Shown here: one piece after another, positions 17,795-27,185 of the stretch
How the letters are laid out: each line of letters starts with the position of its first letter
How positions within the stretch are numbered: position 1 is the first letter of the stretch
DNA from: Sphingomonas sp. PP-CE-3A-406
GTDB taxonomy: Bacteria > Pseudomonadota > Alphaproteobacteria > Sphingomonadales > Sphingomonadaceae
Direction: 5' to 3'
DNA: 64,000 nucleotides
Assembly: GCF_003688625.1 (NCBI RefSeq)
Contig: NZ_RCWY01000001.1
Coordinates: 1,384,847 to 1,448,846, forward strand
Program-made: the position numbers and the translations under genes
Notes under the pieces: model-generated
Seen by the model: only the letters and a program-made list of their open reading frames with translations
Databases searched by the model: none
What the model was told of the DNA's origin: nothing

Positions 17795-18601
17795 ATGGCG
17801 AAGCAGGAGGGGGACGCGGCGCAGCGCAAGGGCAATTACAATGCGCCCGCGCTCGACAAGGCGTTCCTGATCATCGAACTTCTCGCCAACAACCCGCAGG
17901 GGCTGCTGGCGAGCGAGATGGCGACCGCGCTGCAACGCTCGCTCGGCGAGTTGTTCCGCATCGTCGTGGTCATGGAAGAGGCAGGCTATCTGCAGAAATC
18001 CAAGGTCACCGACCGCTATACCGTGACCTACAAGTTCCTCGACGTCGCCTATCGCGCCACCCCCGCGCGCAAGCTGGTCGTCACCGCGCAGCCCGAGATG
18101 CAGATGCTCGCCGCCGCGATCGGCCAGTCCTGCCATCTCGTCGTGGTGCAACGCGCCGAAGGGCTCGTCATCGCGCGCGAGGAAAATCCCGGCGTGCGCG
18201 GCTTCGCGTTGCGCGTCGGGGCGTCGATCGATCTGGTGCGCAGCTGTTCGGGCAGCGTCATCCTGGCCTTCACGCCCGAGGATGCGGCGGAACGGCTGCT
18301 GGCGCGCGCCTCCGCGCTGCGCAAGGAGCCGGTCGGGCACGCCGCGCTGGCCAAGACGCTCCGGCAGGTTCGCGCGCAGGGCCACGGTCTGCGCGAAAGC
18401 CCGGTGACGCGCGGCGTGACCGATATCAGCTGCCCGATCTTCGGCTTCGACGGCGAACTGCTCGCGGCGCTGACGGTGCCGTTTCTGGAGTTGCTCGACG
18501 GCTCGCAACTCGTTTCGATCGAGGACGCGTGTGCCGAACTCAAGCAGACCGGGCAGCGCATCTCGGTCGCATTGGGGTGGCAGCCGCCCCGCGACGCCTG
18601 A
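17795..18601 (+). CDS. IclR-family transcriptional regulator
   Basis: A 268-residue IclR-type protein: N-terminal winged helix (ALDKAFLIIELLANNPQGLL, ASEMATALQRSLGELFRIVV) and C-terminal effector domain (SCHLVVVQRAEGLVIAREEN, LVRSCSGSVILAF, GVTDISCPIFGFDGELLAAL). ATG 17795 follows GGTGAGGA. Encoded with the fucose genes, it is the probable local regulator, responding to fucose or a pathway acid such as 2-keto-3-deoxyfuconate. C. jejuni also has an IclR regulator beside its fuc genes. Confidence 0.88.
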   Translation: MAKQEGDAAQRKGNYNAPALDKAFLIIELLANNPQGLLASEMATALQRSLGELFRIVVVMEEAGYLQKSKVTDRYTVTYKFLDVAYRATPARKLVVTAQPEMQMLAAAIGQSCHLVVVQRAEGLVIAREENPGVRGFALRVGASIDLVRSCSGSVILAFTPEDAAERLLARASALRKEPVGHAALAKTLRQVRAQGHGLRESPVTRGVTDISCPIFGFDGELLAALTVPFLELLDGSQLVSIEDACAELKQTGQRISVALGWQPPRDA

Positions 18602-18606
18602 GGCGA

Positions 18607-18638
18607 CGCGCCGGCAGTAGCAAAACCGGGTCGGCGCG
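18607..18638. terminator. Possible bidirectional hairpin between IclR and fucosidase genes
   Basis: CGCGCCG (18607-18613) and CGGCGCG (18632-18638) can pair across an 18-base loop in the 46-base gap between the convergent regulator and fucosidase genes. There is no U-run, so it is at best a weak terminator. Confidence 0.3.
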
Positions 18639-18647
18639 CATCACGGG

Positions 18648-20060
18648 TTAGCGCAATTCCAGCGCGACGATCTGGTCCCACGCCTTGCCCAGCGGCGGCA
18701 GACCCGACAGTTCGATCCGGCGCTTGCCCGCCGTGACCTTTACCGGTTCCCCGCCGTCGAACAGCCGTGCGGACGCGACCCTGCCCCGCATCGGCGCATC
18801 GATCGGCAGCGTGACCCGCCCGTCGTGCGCGCGCATCAGATGGACATACACCGTCTTGCCACGCTGCGTGGTGACGCCCCAGTCCCCCGGCGCGATCGGC
18901 CCGCCGCGCGTGCCGTAGATGGCCTTGCCGTGCGCGGTCATCCATTCGCCGATCGTACGGAAGGTCGCCAGGTTTTCAGGCTGGATCTCGCCGTTCGGCA
19001 TCGGTCCGGTGTTGAGCAGGAAATTGGCGTTGCGCCCTGCCGCCCCAACCAGCGTGCGCACCAGCGTTTCGGGCGACTTGTACTTGTCGTCGACGAGATT
19101 GAATCCCCAACTGCCGTTCATCGTCTCCGACATCTCGAGCGGCAGTGAGCCGACCGCCGACGGGTCGCTGTAGCCCATCGTGTTCTGCCCGGGCAGGTCG
19201 CGCTCGAAGGTCTGGTAATCCTCGCCCGGGAAAGGCGCGTGATGGTGGTTGTTGACGATCAGCGCGGCGGGTTGCAGCGCGTGGATCAGGCGATAGGTCC
19301 GGTCGAGCCGCCAGCGATCGCGCAGTGACGTCTTCTCCTGGTCCCACCAGCCATCGAACCAGATGCCACCGATTGGGCCGTATTGCGTCAGCAGCTCGCG
19401 GAGCTGCGCATCCTGATAGTCGAGATATTTCTCCCAATCGCCCGATTCCGGGCGGCCGGTGGTGTGCCCGGTCTGGCCACGCGGAAAATAGTCGGGGTTA
19501 TGCCAGTCGAGCTGCGAGTAATAGAAGAACAGCTTCACGCCCTGCCGTCGGCATGCGGCCGCCAGTTCGGCGATCGGATCCCGCGCGAACGGCGTTGCCT
19601 TGACCACGTTGTACGGCGAGACCGTGCTGCCGAACATCGCGAAGCCGTCGTGATGCTTGCTGGTGACGACGATGTAGCGCGCGCCCGCAGCCTTGAACGA
19701 TCCGACCCAGGCATCGGCATCGAACTTCGCCGGGTTGAAGAACTTGGCCAGCCGCGCGTATTTGTCGGCCGGAATCTTGTTCTCCTGCATGATCCACTCG
19801 GCCAGCCCGGGCGAACCACCGCCGCCGAGCTCGCTGTACAGCCCCCAGTGCAGGAACACGCCGAACTTCGCATCCTGGAACCACCGGCGCGCCTCGAGAT
19901 TGACGGCGGTCGGTGAATACGTCGGTGTCGCCGGAGGGCTCGCAATAGCTTTAGGCGGGGACGGCGGGGTGGCTGCCGATTGCGCGAAAACGCTACCGGA
20001 CAGGCCGATCGCGGACAGCATCACCAGGGCGCGCCGCATGGACTTTTTCGAGCAGTTCAC
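18648..20060 (-). CDS. Secreted GH29 alpha-L-fucosidase
   Basis: A 470-residue family GH29 enzyme. The N-terminal signal peptide (MRRALVMLSAIGLSGSVFAQ) sends it to the periplasm or outside. Catalytic-domain marks are FQDAKFGVFLHWGLYSELGG, YIVVTSKHHDGFAMF, GIWFDGWWDQ (the Asp is the expected nucleophile), SWGFNLVDDKYKSPE and GRNANFLLNTGPMPNGEIQP. A GTG at 20060 with GAGGGAG upstream is preferred; ATG 20039 is the alternative and changes only the signal n-region. It would release L-fucose from glycans for FucP, the upstream end of the pathway encoded next door. Confidence 0.9.
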   Translation of the reverse strand: MNCSKKSMRRALVMLSAIGLSGSVFAQSAATPPSPPKAIASPPATPTYSPTAVNLEARRWFQDAKFGVFLHWGLYSELGGGGSPGLAEWIMQENKIPADKYARLAKFFNPAKFDADAWVGSFKAAGARYIVVTSKHHDGFAMFGSTVSPYNVVKATPFARDPIAELAAACRRQGVKLFFYYSQLDWHNPDYFPRGQTGHTTGRPESGDWEKYLDYQDAQLRELLTQYGPIGGIWFDGWWDQEKTSLRDRWRLDRTYRLIHALQPAALIVNNHHHAPFPGEDYQTFERDLPGQNTMGYSDPSAVGSLPLEMSETMNGSWGFNLVDDKYKSPETLVRTLVGAAGRNANFLLNTGPMPNGEIQPENLATFRTIGEWMTAHGKAIYGTRGGPIAPGDWGVTTQRGKTVYVHLMRAHDGRVTLPIDAPMRGRVASARLFDGGEPVKVTAGKRRIELSGLPPLGKAWDQIVALELR

Positions 20061-20236
20061 CGCGGTCTCCCTCACGAGTTTCTCGATAGTATCGCGGCGT
20101 TCCAGCATGCCGCAACGCTTCATCCAATCCGACCACGGACGCCTCGGCTGCGGAAAGTTGCGCCCTATTGGCGGCATCGACGCCTTGCTGACCAGACAGT
20201 CCCACCGAAAAACATTGGAAGAACCGCCTAACCCGC

Positions 20237-21316
20237 TTATCGGGCGCTGCCCTTGGCCCGCACCTTCGTCTGCGCAGGCCGTTTGAACCAGAAGCTCCAG
20301 ACGCTCAACGTCCCGAGCAGGCCTAGAACGAGACCCGACAGCGTCATCACAAGGCGGTAGCCGAGCCCGCCGACCTTGGCGGCGTGGAGCGGATACAGGA
20401 TATTGTACGCAGCCACGACGTTCGCCAGCGAGCCTGCATCACGCGCACCGATCAGACGACCGTCATCGGCCGCGAACCATAGCGTTGTCCGCCCGTTCGG
20501 CAGCCATTCCTGCGGCCGCTTCATGCGGATCGTGATGAGCCCGCTCTCCTTGCGCGGCAGCGACAGGCTGCGCAGTTCGGCGTCGGGAAAGCGCGCGCGC
20601 GCCGCGACGATCATGCCCCGCCAGTCGAGATGATCGGCGAGCGCGACCTTGGGCCCCTTCGGCGGCTTCAATGCCGCGTCGATCGTCGCCGGCGCGCTGG
20701 GGCCGAGGAACAGCGCGCTGATCGGCCGGAACACCAATGTCGCGCCGGTCAGCAGCGACAGGATCAGCAACGGTGCGGCAACGATCCCCAGATCGCGGTG
20801 GTGCCGGACGATCGCCGGACGACTGAGACGCTTTGGCAACGGGCGGAACGCGAACGTCTTGCGCGTCCGCCACCACAGGATCGTCCCCGTGATCACGAAA
20901 AACAGCCCCGCCACGCCCGCGATGCCGATGATCGTCTCGCCGGTGTCGCCCGAAAGCAGATGATGGTGCAGGTCGAACAGCCACAATTCAGGGCGCGCCC
21001 ATTGGCTCTGCCACTGGCTGACGATCGTGCCCGCCTGATCTGTATAGGCGCCTGCCCCCTTGCCGAAATCGAGCCGGTCGAGCCCGAGATTGGCGTTGGC
21101 GAAGGTAATGCTCTGCGGGCGCGTCGTGGGATCGGCCATCAGTCGCTCGGTGGTCGCGGCGAGGATGCGCGTGCTCTGGATCTGCGCGTCGCCGGCATGC
21201 GGCAGCAAGATCCACGCATCGCGGTGGACCAGGATGGCGCCGGTCAGCCCGAGCAGCGCAAGGACCAGCCCTAGGAAACCGCCAGCCCAGCGGTGCAGCG
21301 TATCGAGCAGCGCCAT
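20237..21316 (-). CDS. PepSY-associated transmembrane protein (iron-uptake linked)
   Basis: A 359-residue inner-membrane protein with four hydrophobic segments: GGFLGLVLALLGLTGAILVH, IIGIAGVAGLFFVITGTIL, IVAAPLLILSLLTGATLVF and LVMTLSGLVLGLLGTLSVWS. It carries PepSY-type periplasmic domains and conserved His residues (LHRW, FDLHHHLLSGDTGE). Such proteins sit beside siderophore receptors and are thought to reduce or release ferric siderophore in the periplasm. It starts one base before the receptor stop, so it is cotranscribed with it. Confidence 0.87.
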   Translation of the reverse strand: MALLDTLHRWAGGFLGLVLALLGLTGAILVHRDAWILLPHAGDAQIQSTRILAATTERLMADPTTRPQSITFANANLGLDRLDFGKGAGAYTDQAGTIVSQWQSQWARPELWLFDLHHHLLSGDTGETIIGIAGVAGLFFVITGTILWWRTRKTFAFRPLPKRLSRPAIVRHHRDLGIVAAPLLILSLLTGATLVFRPISALFLGPSAPATIDAALKPPKGPKVALADHLDWRGMIVAARARFPDAELRSLSLPRKESGLITIRMKRPQEWLPNGRTTLWFAADDGRLIGARDAGSLANVVAAYNILYPLHAAKVGGLGYRLVMTLSGLVLGLLGTLSVWSFWFKRPAQTKVRAKGSAR

Positions 21317-21317
21317 C

Positions 21318-23474
21318 CTAGAACCACACGTCCCAGCCGAGCGTGAAATTGCGCCCGCGTCCGGAGAAGAAATGCGCGTTGTCGGTCGGCCGCACCGTGT
21401 CGCTGTAATAATCGATGTAGAAATGGTCGAAGATGTTCTGCGCGCTCAGCGTCAGCGCGCCGATCGGCAAGGCATATCGTATCGAGGCGTCGGTGATATT
21501 GTAGCCGCTGAAGTCGTTTGCGGCGGGCAACCCGGCATATTTGCGCGCGAGGTAGAATTGCTGCTGCACGCGCGCGGACACCTTGCCGCGGACATAGCTC
21601 GCCGCGAGGTTGAGGCGATCGGGCGAGATGTTCGCACCGTCCAGATCGATATCGACCTTGCCGTCGTCGTTCGAGTCGGTGCGGCCGACGAGATGCGCGA
21701 ACCCGGTCGACAGAGTCAGGCCCGGCAGCGGCATCCTCGCCTCCAGATTGACCTCGATGCCCTGTATTTCGACGCGCTGGCGTTGCGCCTCGTACGCGCC
21801 GCCCGTGAACACCAGCACCTGTCCGCGCGTGCTGGTCGACCAGAAATAGGTCGCGCTCGCGTTCATCGGTCCGCGCTTCACCTCGACGCCCAACTCACGG
21901 TTGTTCGACACGATCGGCGCGATGTCGACATAGCTGTCGAGGTCGACCCCGTCGCGGTTGATCGCGCGCGAGATGCGGCCGACGTCGGGCACCGTAAAGC
22001 CCTGCGCGTAGCTGCCATAGGCGCGGATGCCGGGGATAGGCTCGACGATGACGCCGCCATTGAACAACGCCTTGCTGAAGCTAGGACTGCCGCCGGCGAC
22101 CGCGTGGCTGCCGTACGAGGCGAGCGTGGTGTAGTCGTCGATGACGATCTTCACGTTCTCGTAGCGCGCACCGCCGGCGATCCGGACGACCTTGTCGAAC
22201 AGCGCGAGGTTGACCTGGCCGAACGGCGCGAGGCTGCGGAAGTCGGCGGGTGGGACCCAGACGCGGTCGGTCGCGATCAGGCGTTGCTCGGTGCGATCGT
22301 ACAGCGCGTCGAAGCCGAGCGTGGCGGTCAGCGCCTCGAAGCCGGGAACGCCGCGTTCGTAGCTGAACTTGCCGCCATATTTGCGCGAGCGGTTCTGCGA
22401 CTGGTCGAACAGCGTGCCGACCGGTGCGAGCCGCACGTCCTGGAACGTCGCGATCGGCGCGACCTCCCCGCCGAACGTATCGCGCGACCGGTTGAAGAAG
22501 ACCTGGGTGACGAGGTTGCCGCCCCACAGATCAGGATCGGTCAGCGACAGCGCGATGCTCTCGGTGCGGTTCTCGGCAGGGTCGCCCGGCGGCGTGCCGC
22601 GTACCGACGTGGTCGGCAGGTTCGTGCGGAAATTTCCGTTGCTGGCGATGTAGTTGCCGCCGCCCTTCAGCTCGAACCGGTTGGCGATCAGATCGATCCG
22701 TGCGGTATCGGTCAGCGCGTAGCCGGCGCGTGCGAACACCGACCAGCTGCGGGAGTCCTGCGTTTCGCCTTGGGTCAGGTCGGTGCCAACGCGGTTGCCG
22801 TGGCCGTCGTAGAACGCACCGCGCTTGTCGTACGCGCCGCCCGCCATCACGTCGAAGCGCCCCGATTTCCACGCGAGCAGTCCGGCGACCTTGCCACCGT
22901 TGCCGTCGCCGCTGAAGCCGGTATCGGTCGTCCCCTGCACCAGCGCGCGGCCCGACAGACCTTCGGTGCGCGGCGGCTGCACGGTCACCTGGTTGACGAT
23001 CCCGCCGGTGCCGCCTATCCCCTGCAACGCGTTCGAGCCGTAGATCAGTTCGACCCGGTCGATGAAGAACGGATCGATCGTGAAGCCGTCGCGCGATCCA
23101 TCGCGTAGCGGCGTCGACTGCGGGATGCCGTTGATCGCATAGAGCGGCGAGCGCCCGCGCAACGTCTCGCCCGCGCCCGACAGCTTCTGCCGCGTCGGCG
23201 AGAAGGACGGCGTCAGGTTCGACACCGCATCGACCACCGACCCGCCGATCGCGACCTGCTGGTCGAGCGCGGCGCGGTCGATCACGTCGATCGTCAGCGG
23301 CAGCGCGTTGGGCGGCAGGATGCTGCGGGTCGCACTGACGATGATATCCGCGGGGACATCCGCAGGCCGAGCGTCGGTATCGTCCCCCGCCGGCGTGAGG
23401 ATCGCCTGCGCGCAAACCGGCGAGGTCGTACCGACGATCGGCAAAGCCAGTAGAGTGAAAAGCCCAAACCGCAT
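21318..23474 (-). CDS. TonB-dependent siderophore receptor
   Basis: A 718-residue outer-membrane receptor: signal peptide (residues 1-23), plug domain from ADIIVSATRS through RGRSPLYAINGIPQ and VELIYGSNALQGIGGTGGIV, then a beta-barrel ending in FTLGWDVWF with the terminal aromatic. The upstream Fur-like site and cotranscribed PepSY protein point to ferric siderophore uptake; the ligand cannot be told. The length is normal and the frame uninterrupted. Confidence 0.92.
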   Translation of the reverse strand: MRFGLFTLLALPIVGTTSPVCAQAILTPAGDDTDARPADVPADIIVSATRSILPPNALPLTIDVIDRAALDQQVAIGGSVVDAVSNLTPSFSPTRQKLSGAGETLRGRSPLYAINGIPQSTPLRDGSRDGFTIDPFFIDRVELIYGSNALQGIGGTGGIVNQVTVQPPRTEGLSGRALVQGTTDTGFSGDGNGGKVAGLLAWKSGRFDVMAGGAYDKRGAFYDGHGNRVGTDLTQGETQDSRSWSVFARAGYALTDTARIDLIANRFELKGGGNYIASNGNFRTNLPTTSVRGTPPGDPAENRTESIALSLTDPDLWGGNLVTQVFFNRSRDTFGGEVAPIATFQDVRLAPVGTLFDQSQNRSRKYGGKFSYERGVPGFEALTATLGFDALYDRTEQRLIATDRVWVPPADFRSLAPFGQVNLALFDKVVRIAGGARYENVKIVIDDYTTLASYGSHAVAGGSPSFSKALFNGGVIVEPIPGIRAYGSYAQGFTVPDVGRISRAINRDGVDLDSYVDIAPIVSNNRELGVEVKRGPMNASATYFWSTSTRGQVLVFTGGAYEAQRQRVEIQGIEVNLEARMPLPGLTLSTGFAHLVGRTDSNDDGKVDIDLDGANISPDRLNLAASYVRGKVSARVQQQFYLARKYAGLPAANDFSGYNITDASIRYALPIGALTLSAQNIFDHFYIDYYSDTVRPTDNAHFFSGRGRNFTLGWDVWF

Positions 23475-23519
23475 GATGTCCCCCGAATGGGGACGCCCCT
23501 ACGCGACAGGATACGCTAA

Positions 23520-23534
23520 TGCAAATCGTTCGCA
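23520..23534 (-). promoter_or_regulatory. Fur-like box upstream of the siderophore receptor
   Basis: TGCAAATCGTTCGCA is an imperfect 15-base palindrome with TGC-AA/TT-GCA matching on both sides, about 45 bases upstream of the receptor ATG. Alphaproteobacterial Fur sites are commonly of the TGCAAAT-type palindrome. A run of ten cytosines lies farther upstream, around 23576-23585. Confidence 0.5.
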
Positions 23535-23764
23535 TATGTCGTTGTTTTGGCTGGCGTCATTAATGTATATCAAGCCCCCCCCCCGCACTGGCATTCGGGG
23601 CGTGCAGTCCAAAGCACAAAGCGGACACCCGTTCATGTCGCTCGGCGGGCGGTGCATCGTGTCAACGTCCAGACGGGAATCGGGTACGGTTCGTCCGCAG
23701 GATGGCTCGACAAGGGGGCGGAATCGCCATAAATCAGGCCGAAATATCCTTGCCTACGACCTGA

Positions 23765-24424
23765 TCAACCACAGCAGCGCTTGTGCTTTTTCCCCGACCC
23801 GCAAGGGCACGGATCGTTGCGCCCGACTTTCGATGCCGTCGTCGTCAGCGCATCGAGCGACGTCGTGCCGGCGAGGCGCGTACGCACCACGTACAGTAGC
23901 TGGACGGCTTCTGTGAGCGCCGACGCGGCACCATCCTGCAGCGCGTTGATCTCCACGCTGTCGAGGTCGCTCTCGTCGCGCGCGACCGCGATCAGCGTCG
24001 TCAATTCCGACCACGGCGCTGCGCTTTCAGCGTCGCCGGCCATCGCCTCCCAGGCGTTCGGACGTAGTGCGATCGCCTCGGCGAAGCCGTCGATCCAATA
24101 TTCCCAAAGAACCTCGCCATCGCGCTCGTCGACGTCGAAGATCGGCTGAAGCTTGCCGCGGACGAGATCGCGCGCGATCTCTTCGCGTCGCGCCGCCACC
24201 GCGTCGGCGAACCATTGCACGTCCAGCGGGTCCTCGAACGGCGCGACGCCGTCGACGTCCGTTCCCCACACGATGGTCATCCACTCGCCTGGGGGGATCG
24301 CCTCCGGGCAAATCAGCAGCCCGGTGAGGAAGCCGTCGAGCTCGGTAAGCAGCATCGGCTCCTCGACGGCGAGATCGGCGAGTGCACCATCGAGGCGCCG
24401 GAAGCGCGACGGGAATCGTTTCAC
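23765..24424 (-). CDS. UPF0149/YecA-family protein with C-terminal SEC-C zinc motif
   Basis: A 219-residue protein. The N-terminal UPF0149 alpha-helical region (MLLTELDGFLTGLLICPEAI, WMTIVWGTDV, EYWIDGFAEAIALRP) is followed by a C-terminal SEC-C metal-binding tail, GRNDPCPCGSGKKHKRCCG. YecA-type proteins associate with SecA or ribosomes through SEC-C. Its ATG overlaps the stop of the upstream small gene by four bases. Confidence 0.9.
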   Translation of the reverse strand: MKRFPSRFRRLDGALADLAVEEPMLLTELDGFLTGLLICPEAIPPGEWMTIVWGTDVDGVAPFEDPLDVQWFADAVAARREEIARDLVRGKLQPIFDVDERDGEVLWEYWIDGFAEAIALRPNAWEAMAGDAESAAPWSELTTLIAVARDESDLDSVEINALQDGAASALTEAVQLLYVVRTRLAGTTSLDALTTTASKVGRNDPCPCGSGKKHKRCCG

Positions 24425-24618
24425 AGGCGGATGTCGCGTCGGCGCATCTCGGCCCCCGCCATCTCGCGCAGCGGCGTCGGATCGCCTGCGGCAAAGATGT
24501 CGGCGAGGTCGAGCAGATCCTCGTCGCCAAGCGCTTTCACCGACGCCTCTACCGCCGCAAGGCGCTCGAGCGCCCGCCCCGTCTCCGTCGCGCGCCGCTT
24601 GGTTCGTATCTTGAGCAT
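24421..24618 (-). CDS. Small conserved-looking hypothetical protein
   Basis: A 65-residue, highly charged protein (MLKIRTKRRATETGRALERL, ending REMAGAEMRRRDIRL), rich in Arg, Ala and Glu and probably helical. No family was recognised. The four-base overlap with the SEC-C gene and high GC3 support its being real and cotranscribed. The next 184 bases upstream (24619-24802) hold no gene that can be supported. Confidence 0.6.
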   Translation of the reverse strand: MLKIRTKRRATETGRALERLAAVEASVKALGDEDLLDLADIFAAGDPTPLREMAGAEMRRRDIRL

Positions 24619-24802
24619 GGACGTCCGCTAGCAGGATAAACCGGAAGTTACACTGTCCGACCCCGCGTAAGATTAGCCGAACGCCGGTTTGCGGACATCC
24701 CGCCGCATGTGCGCTTCCGCTACTCGAGCGAAGGCAGAGCCTCCTTTAGTCCGTGATCGAGCAAGTTGGGCGAGATCTTCAACGCGAAGTGTCGGACTGT
24801 CG

Positions 24803-25192
24803 TCAGGTAAGGCAGGTATGCCGCAGCCGCAGGTTCATAATGTGCGCGATCGCCACCAGGATGCCGCCAGTCACCGTGACGGCGACCTCGGCGCTGCCTT
24901 CCGGCAGGACGAACGCCCCTATCGTCATCAGACCCAGTCCGGCGGCACCAAGGCACAGCGGCCATGATGTGGCGTGACGGGTACGCCCACCGATCAGCGC
25001 GATCGCCGCTATCGGGACAGCCACCAGCAGCACCCAACGGTGGAAGCTTTCGGGGATGACGATGATCGCGGACACCATCGGCACCGCCGCCAGGAGGAGC
25101 GGTAGCGCAAGGCAATGCACCATGCACGCCGCCGACCCCGCCATCGCCGCCCGATCGAGCCAGTCCATTCCGCACGTCCGTATCGTTCTCAT
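24803..25192 (-). CDS. MerC-domain membrane protein
   Basis: A 129-residue inner-membrane protein of the MerC family. It has four hydrophobic segments, with SAACMVHCLALPLLLAAVPM carrying the metal-binding Cys pair motif and HRWVLLVAVPIAAIALIGG following. ATG 25192 (MRTIRTCGMDWLDRAAMAG) is preferred; the longer frame from 25243 would run through the palindromic operator. Away from mer operons, MerC proteins under zinc control are candidates for metal transport. It is divergent from the COG0523 GTPase and shares its operator. Confidence 0.85.
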   Translation of the reverse strand: MRTIRTCGMDWLDRAAMAGSAACMVHCLALPLLLAAVPMVSAIIVIPESFHRWVLLVAVPIAAIALIGGRTRHATSWPLCLGAAGLGLMTIGAFVLPEGSAEVAVTVTGGILVAIAHIMNLRLRHTCLT

Positions 25193-25218
25193 CTTGCCAC
25201 GCCCGCCGTCAATATCGT

Positions 25219-25237
25219 AATGATACATCATATCATT
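25219..25237. promoter_or_regulatory. Zur-type palindrome shared by merC and the zinc GTPase gene
   Basis: AATGATACATCATATCATT has perfect 7-base arms, AATGATA and TATCATT, around a 5-base centre. It lies 27 bases from the merC ATG and 18 bases from the GTPase ATG. The AT-rich palindrome in a divergent zinc-gene intergenic region is what Zur sites look like; binding is inferred. Confidence 0.65.
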
Positions 25238-25254
25238 TTGCATGAGGTAAGTCG

Positions 25255-26472
25255 ATGGTCCATGATGTGAAGCCGCTGTTGCCCGTGACGGTCCTGTCCG
25301 GATTCCTGGGCGCGGGTAAGACGACGCTTCTCAATCACATCCTCGCCAACCGGGAGGGCCGGCGGGTGGCGGTGATCGTCAACGACATGTCCGAGGTGAA
25401 CATCGATGCGGATCTGGTGCGGAGCGGCGATACCGCCCTGTCGCGCCGTGAAGACACGCTGGTCGAGATGACCAATGGCTGCATCTGCTGTACGCTGCGC
25501 GAGGATCTGCTCGTCGAGGTGCGGGCGCTGGCCGATGCGGGACGGTTCGACTGCCTGGTCATCGAAAGTACCGGTATCTCCGAACCGTTGCCGGTGGCCG
25601 CGACCTTCTCGTTCGAGGACGAAACAGGCGAAAGCCTGTCGGACGTCGCGCGGCTCGACACGATGGTGACGGTGGTCGACGCCGCCAACCTGCTCCGCGA
25701 CTATGCGAGCACCGACTTTCTCGCCGATCGCGGCGAGGTGCTCGGCGACGACGATCGTCGCAGCCTGGTCGGGTTGCTTGTCGAGCAGATCGAGTTCGCG
25801 GACGTGATCGTCATCACCAAGGGCGATCTGGTCGACGCCGCGCAACGCGCGACCGTGCGAAAACTGGTCGCGTCGCTCAACGCCGATGCCCGCATCGTCG
25901 AGGCCGATCACGGACGCGTGCCGCTCGATTCCGTTATCGAAACCGGGCTGTTCGACGAGGAGAAGGCAGAATTGCATTCGCTGTGGGCGAAGGAACTCTA
26001 CGGTCATGCCGATCACCGTCCCGAAAGCGAGGAATACGGCGTGGAAAGCTTCGTCTACCGGGCTCGCGCGCCGTTCGACCCGGTGAAGTTCCACGCCTTC
26101 GCGCGCGGCGGCTGGCCGGGTGTGGTCCGGGCGAAGGGGCATTTCTGGCTCGCGACGCGCCCTGACTGGTGTGGCGAGCTGGTACAGGCCGGCGCGCAGT
26201 CGGCGACGGAGGCGCTGGGCCGCTGGTGGGCCTGCGTGCCGGAGCCGAAGCGACCGAGCGGTGAAGCGTGGGAGCGGATGGTCGCCGCGAAATGGTCGCC
26301 GATCTGGGGCGATCGACGGCAGGAACTGGTCTTCATCGGCATCGACATGGACGAGGCCGAGATCCGGCGTCGTCTCGATGCCTGCCTGGTGCCCGCCGCC
26401 GCTTTCACCCCCCGGTTGTGGGAGGGGCTGCCCGATCCGTTCCCCGCCTGGGGCGTGCGGGAGATGGCGTGA
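25255..26472 (+). CDS. zigA: COG0523 zinc-related GTPase (ZigA-like metallochaperone)
   Basis: A 405-residue G3E GTPase: Walker [13 protein letters not shown], Mg/Walker B region with [11 protein letters not shown], metal motif GCICC ([14 protein letters not shown]), guanine specificity ITKGDL, and C-terminal CobW domain ([18 protein letters not shown]). By family it moves zinc to client enzymes during zinc starvation. The gene overlaps the next one (TGATG) and is preceded by the Zur-like palindrome. Tentative symbol by similarity to zigA. Confidence 0.9.
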   Translation: MVHDVKPLLPVTVLSGFLGAGKTTLLNHILANREGRRVAVIVNDMSEVNIDADLVRSGDTALSRREDTLVEMTNGCICCTLREDLLVEVRALADAGRFDCLVIESTGISEPLPVAATFSFEDETGESLSDVARLDTMVTVVDAANLLRDYASTDFLADRGEVLGDDDRRSLVGLLVEQIEFADVIVITKGDLVDAAQRATVRKLVASLNADARIVEADHGRVPLDSVIETGLFDEEKAELHSLWAKELYGHADHRPESEEYGVESFVYRARAPFDPVKFHAFARGGWPGVVRAKGHFWLATRPDWCGELVQAGAQSATEALGRWWACVPEPKRPSGEAWERMVAAKWSPIWGDRRQELVFIGIDMDEAEIRRRLDACLVPAAAFTPRLWEGLPDPFPAWGVREMA

Positions 26473-27110
26473 TGACCGACGCGTCGATACTCGCACCAGT
26501 CCGCTCGCACGTTCATCGGGCGCGGACCGTCGATGCGCTCGCTGCGATCCTCGACCCCGACGTCAATCTCGCGATCTGGGAGCGACCATCGGTGCCGGTC
26601 GGGGCACTAGGCGGTTTCGGCACCATCCAGATGACGACGACGGTCGATCGCGCGCATGAGGAACTGACCGGTGCGTTCGCGCAGCTGCCCGCCGCCGCCT
26701 GGCATGCGGATATCGCCGCGGACATCGCCGCGCTCACAACGTCCTTCGCGGCGATCATGGCGCTGTCGCACGTCGTGATCCGGCTGGAGCGGGTGGTCGG
26801 CGACGCCTGCAAACGCTGGCACGCCGATTACGTCTCGGTTCGCCTGATCTGCACCTATCGCGGATCGGGAACGCAGTGGATCGCGCGGTCGGTCGAAAGC
26901 CCGGACGTACCGGTCGTCGAGACACCGCAATCGCTCGACACCGGTGCGGTCGGTCTGTTCAAGGGCCGCGTTCTGGCCGGCGAGCAGGCGATCATCCACC
27001 GTTCGCCGCCGATCGCGGGCACCGGCGAGGAGCGACTTCTGCTCGTGCTCGACTGTCCGCCACCAACGGAAACCGCGGCGCTGTGGGCGAGCGCGATGCA
27101 ACGTGGCTGA
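26472..27110 (+). CDS. DUF1826-domain protein
   Basis: A 212-residue protein in the DUF1826 family: AILDPDVNLAIWERPSVPVG, HVVIRLERVVGDACKRWHAD, VRLICTYRGSGTQWI and LFKGRVLAGEQAIIHRSPP, with conserved Cys, His and Asp residues that could bind metal. It starts inside the stop codon of the zinc GTPase gene. Families of this kind are typically found with zigA-type genes under Zur. Its biochemical role is unknown. Confidence 0.85.
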   Translation: MTDASILAPVRSHVHRARTVDALAAILDPDVNLAIWERPSVPVGALGGFGTIQMTTTVDRAHEELTGAFAQLPAAAWHADIAADIAALTTSFAAIMALSHVVIRLERVVGDACKRWHADYVSVRLICTYRGSGTQWIARSVESPDVPVVETPQSLDTGAVGLFKGRVLAGEQAIIHRSPPIAGTGEERLLLVLDCPPPTETAALWASAMQRG

Positions 27111-27185
27111 CACATTACCGGTCCATTGCCGCTACCAAACCGGCGCACGGCGTCTCATGATACAAGCCATCAGGATACTCACCCC

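Noticed and set aside
25228..26496. A 422-codon antisense frame over the zinc GTPase gene
   Set aside because: It is a shadow of a strongly supported gene with Walker and GCICC motifs on the plus strand.
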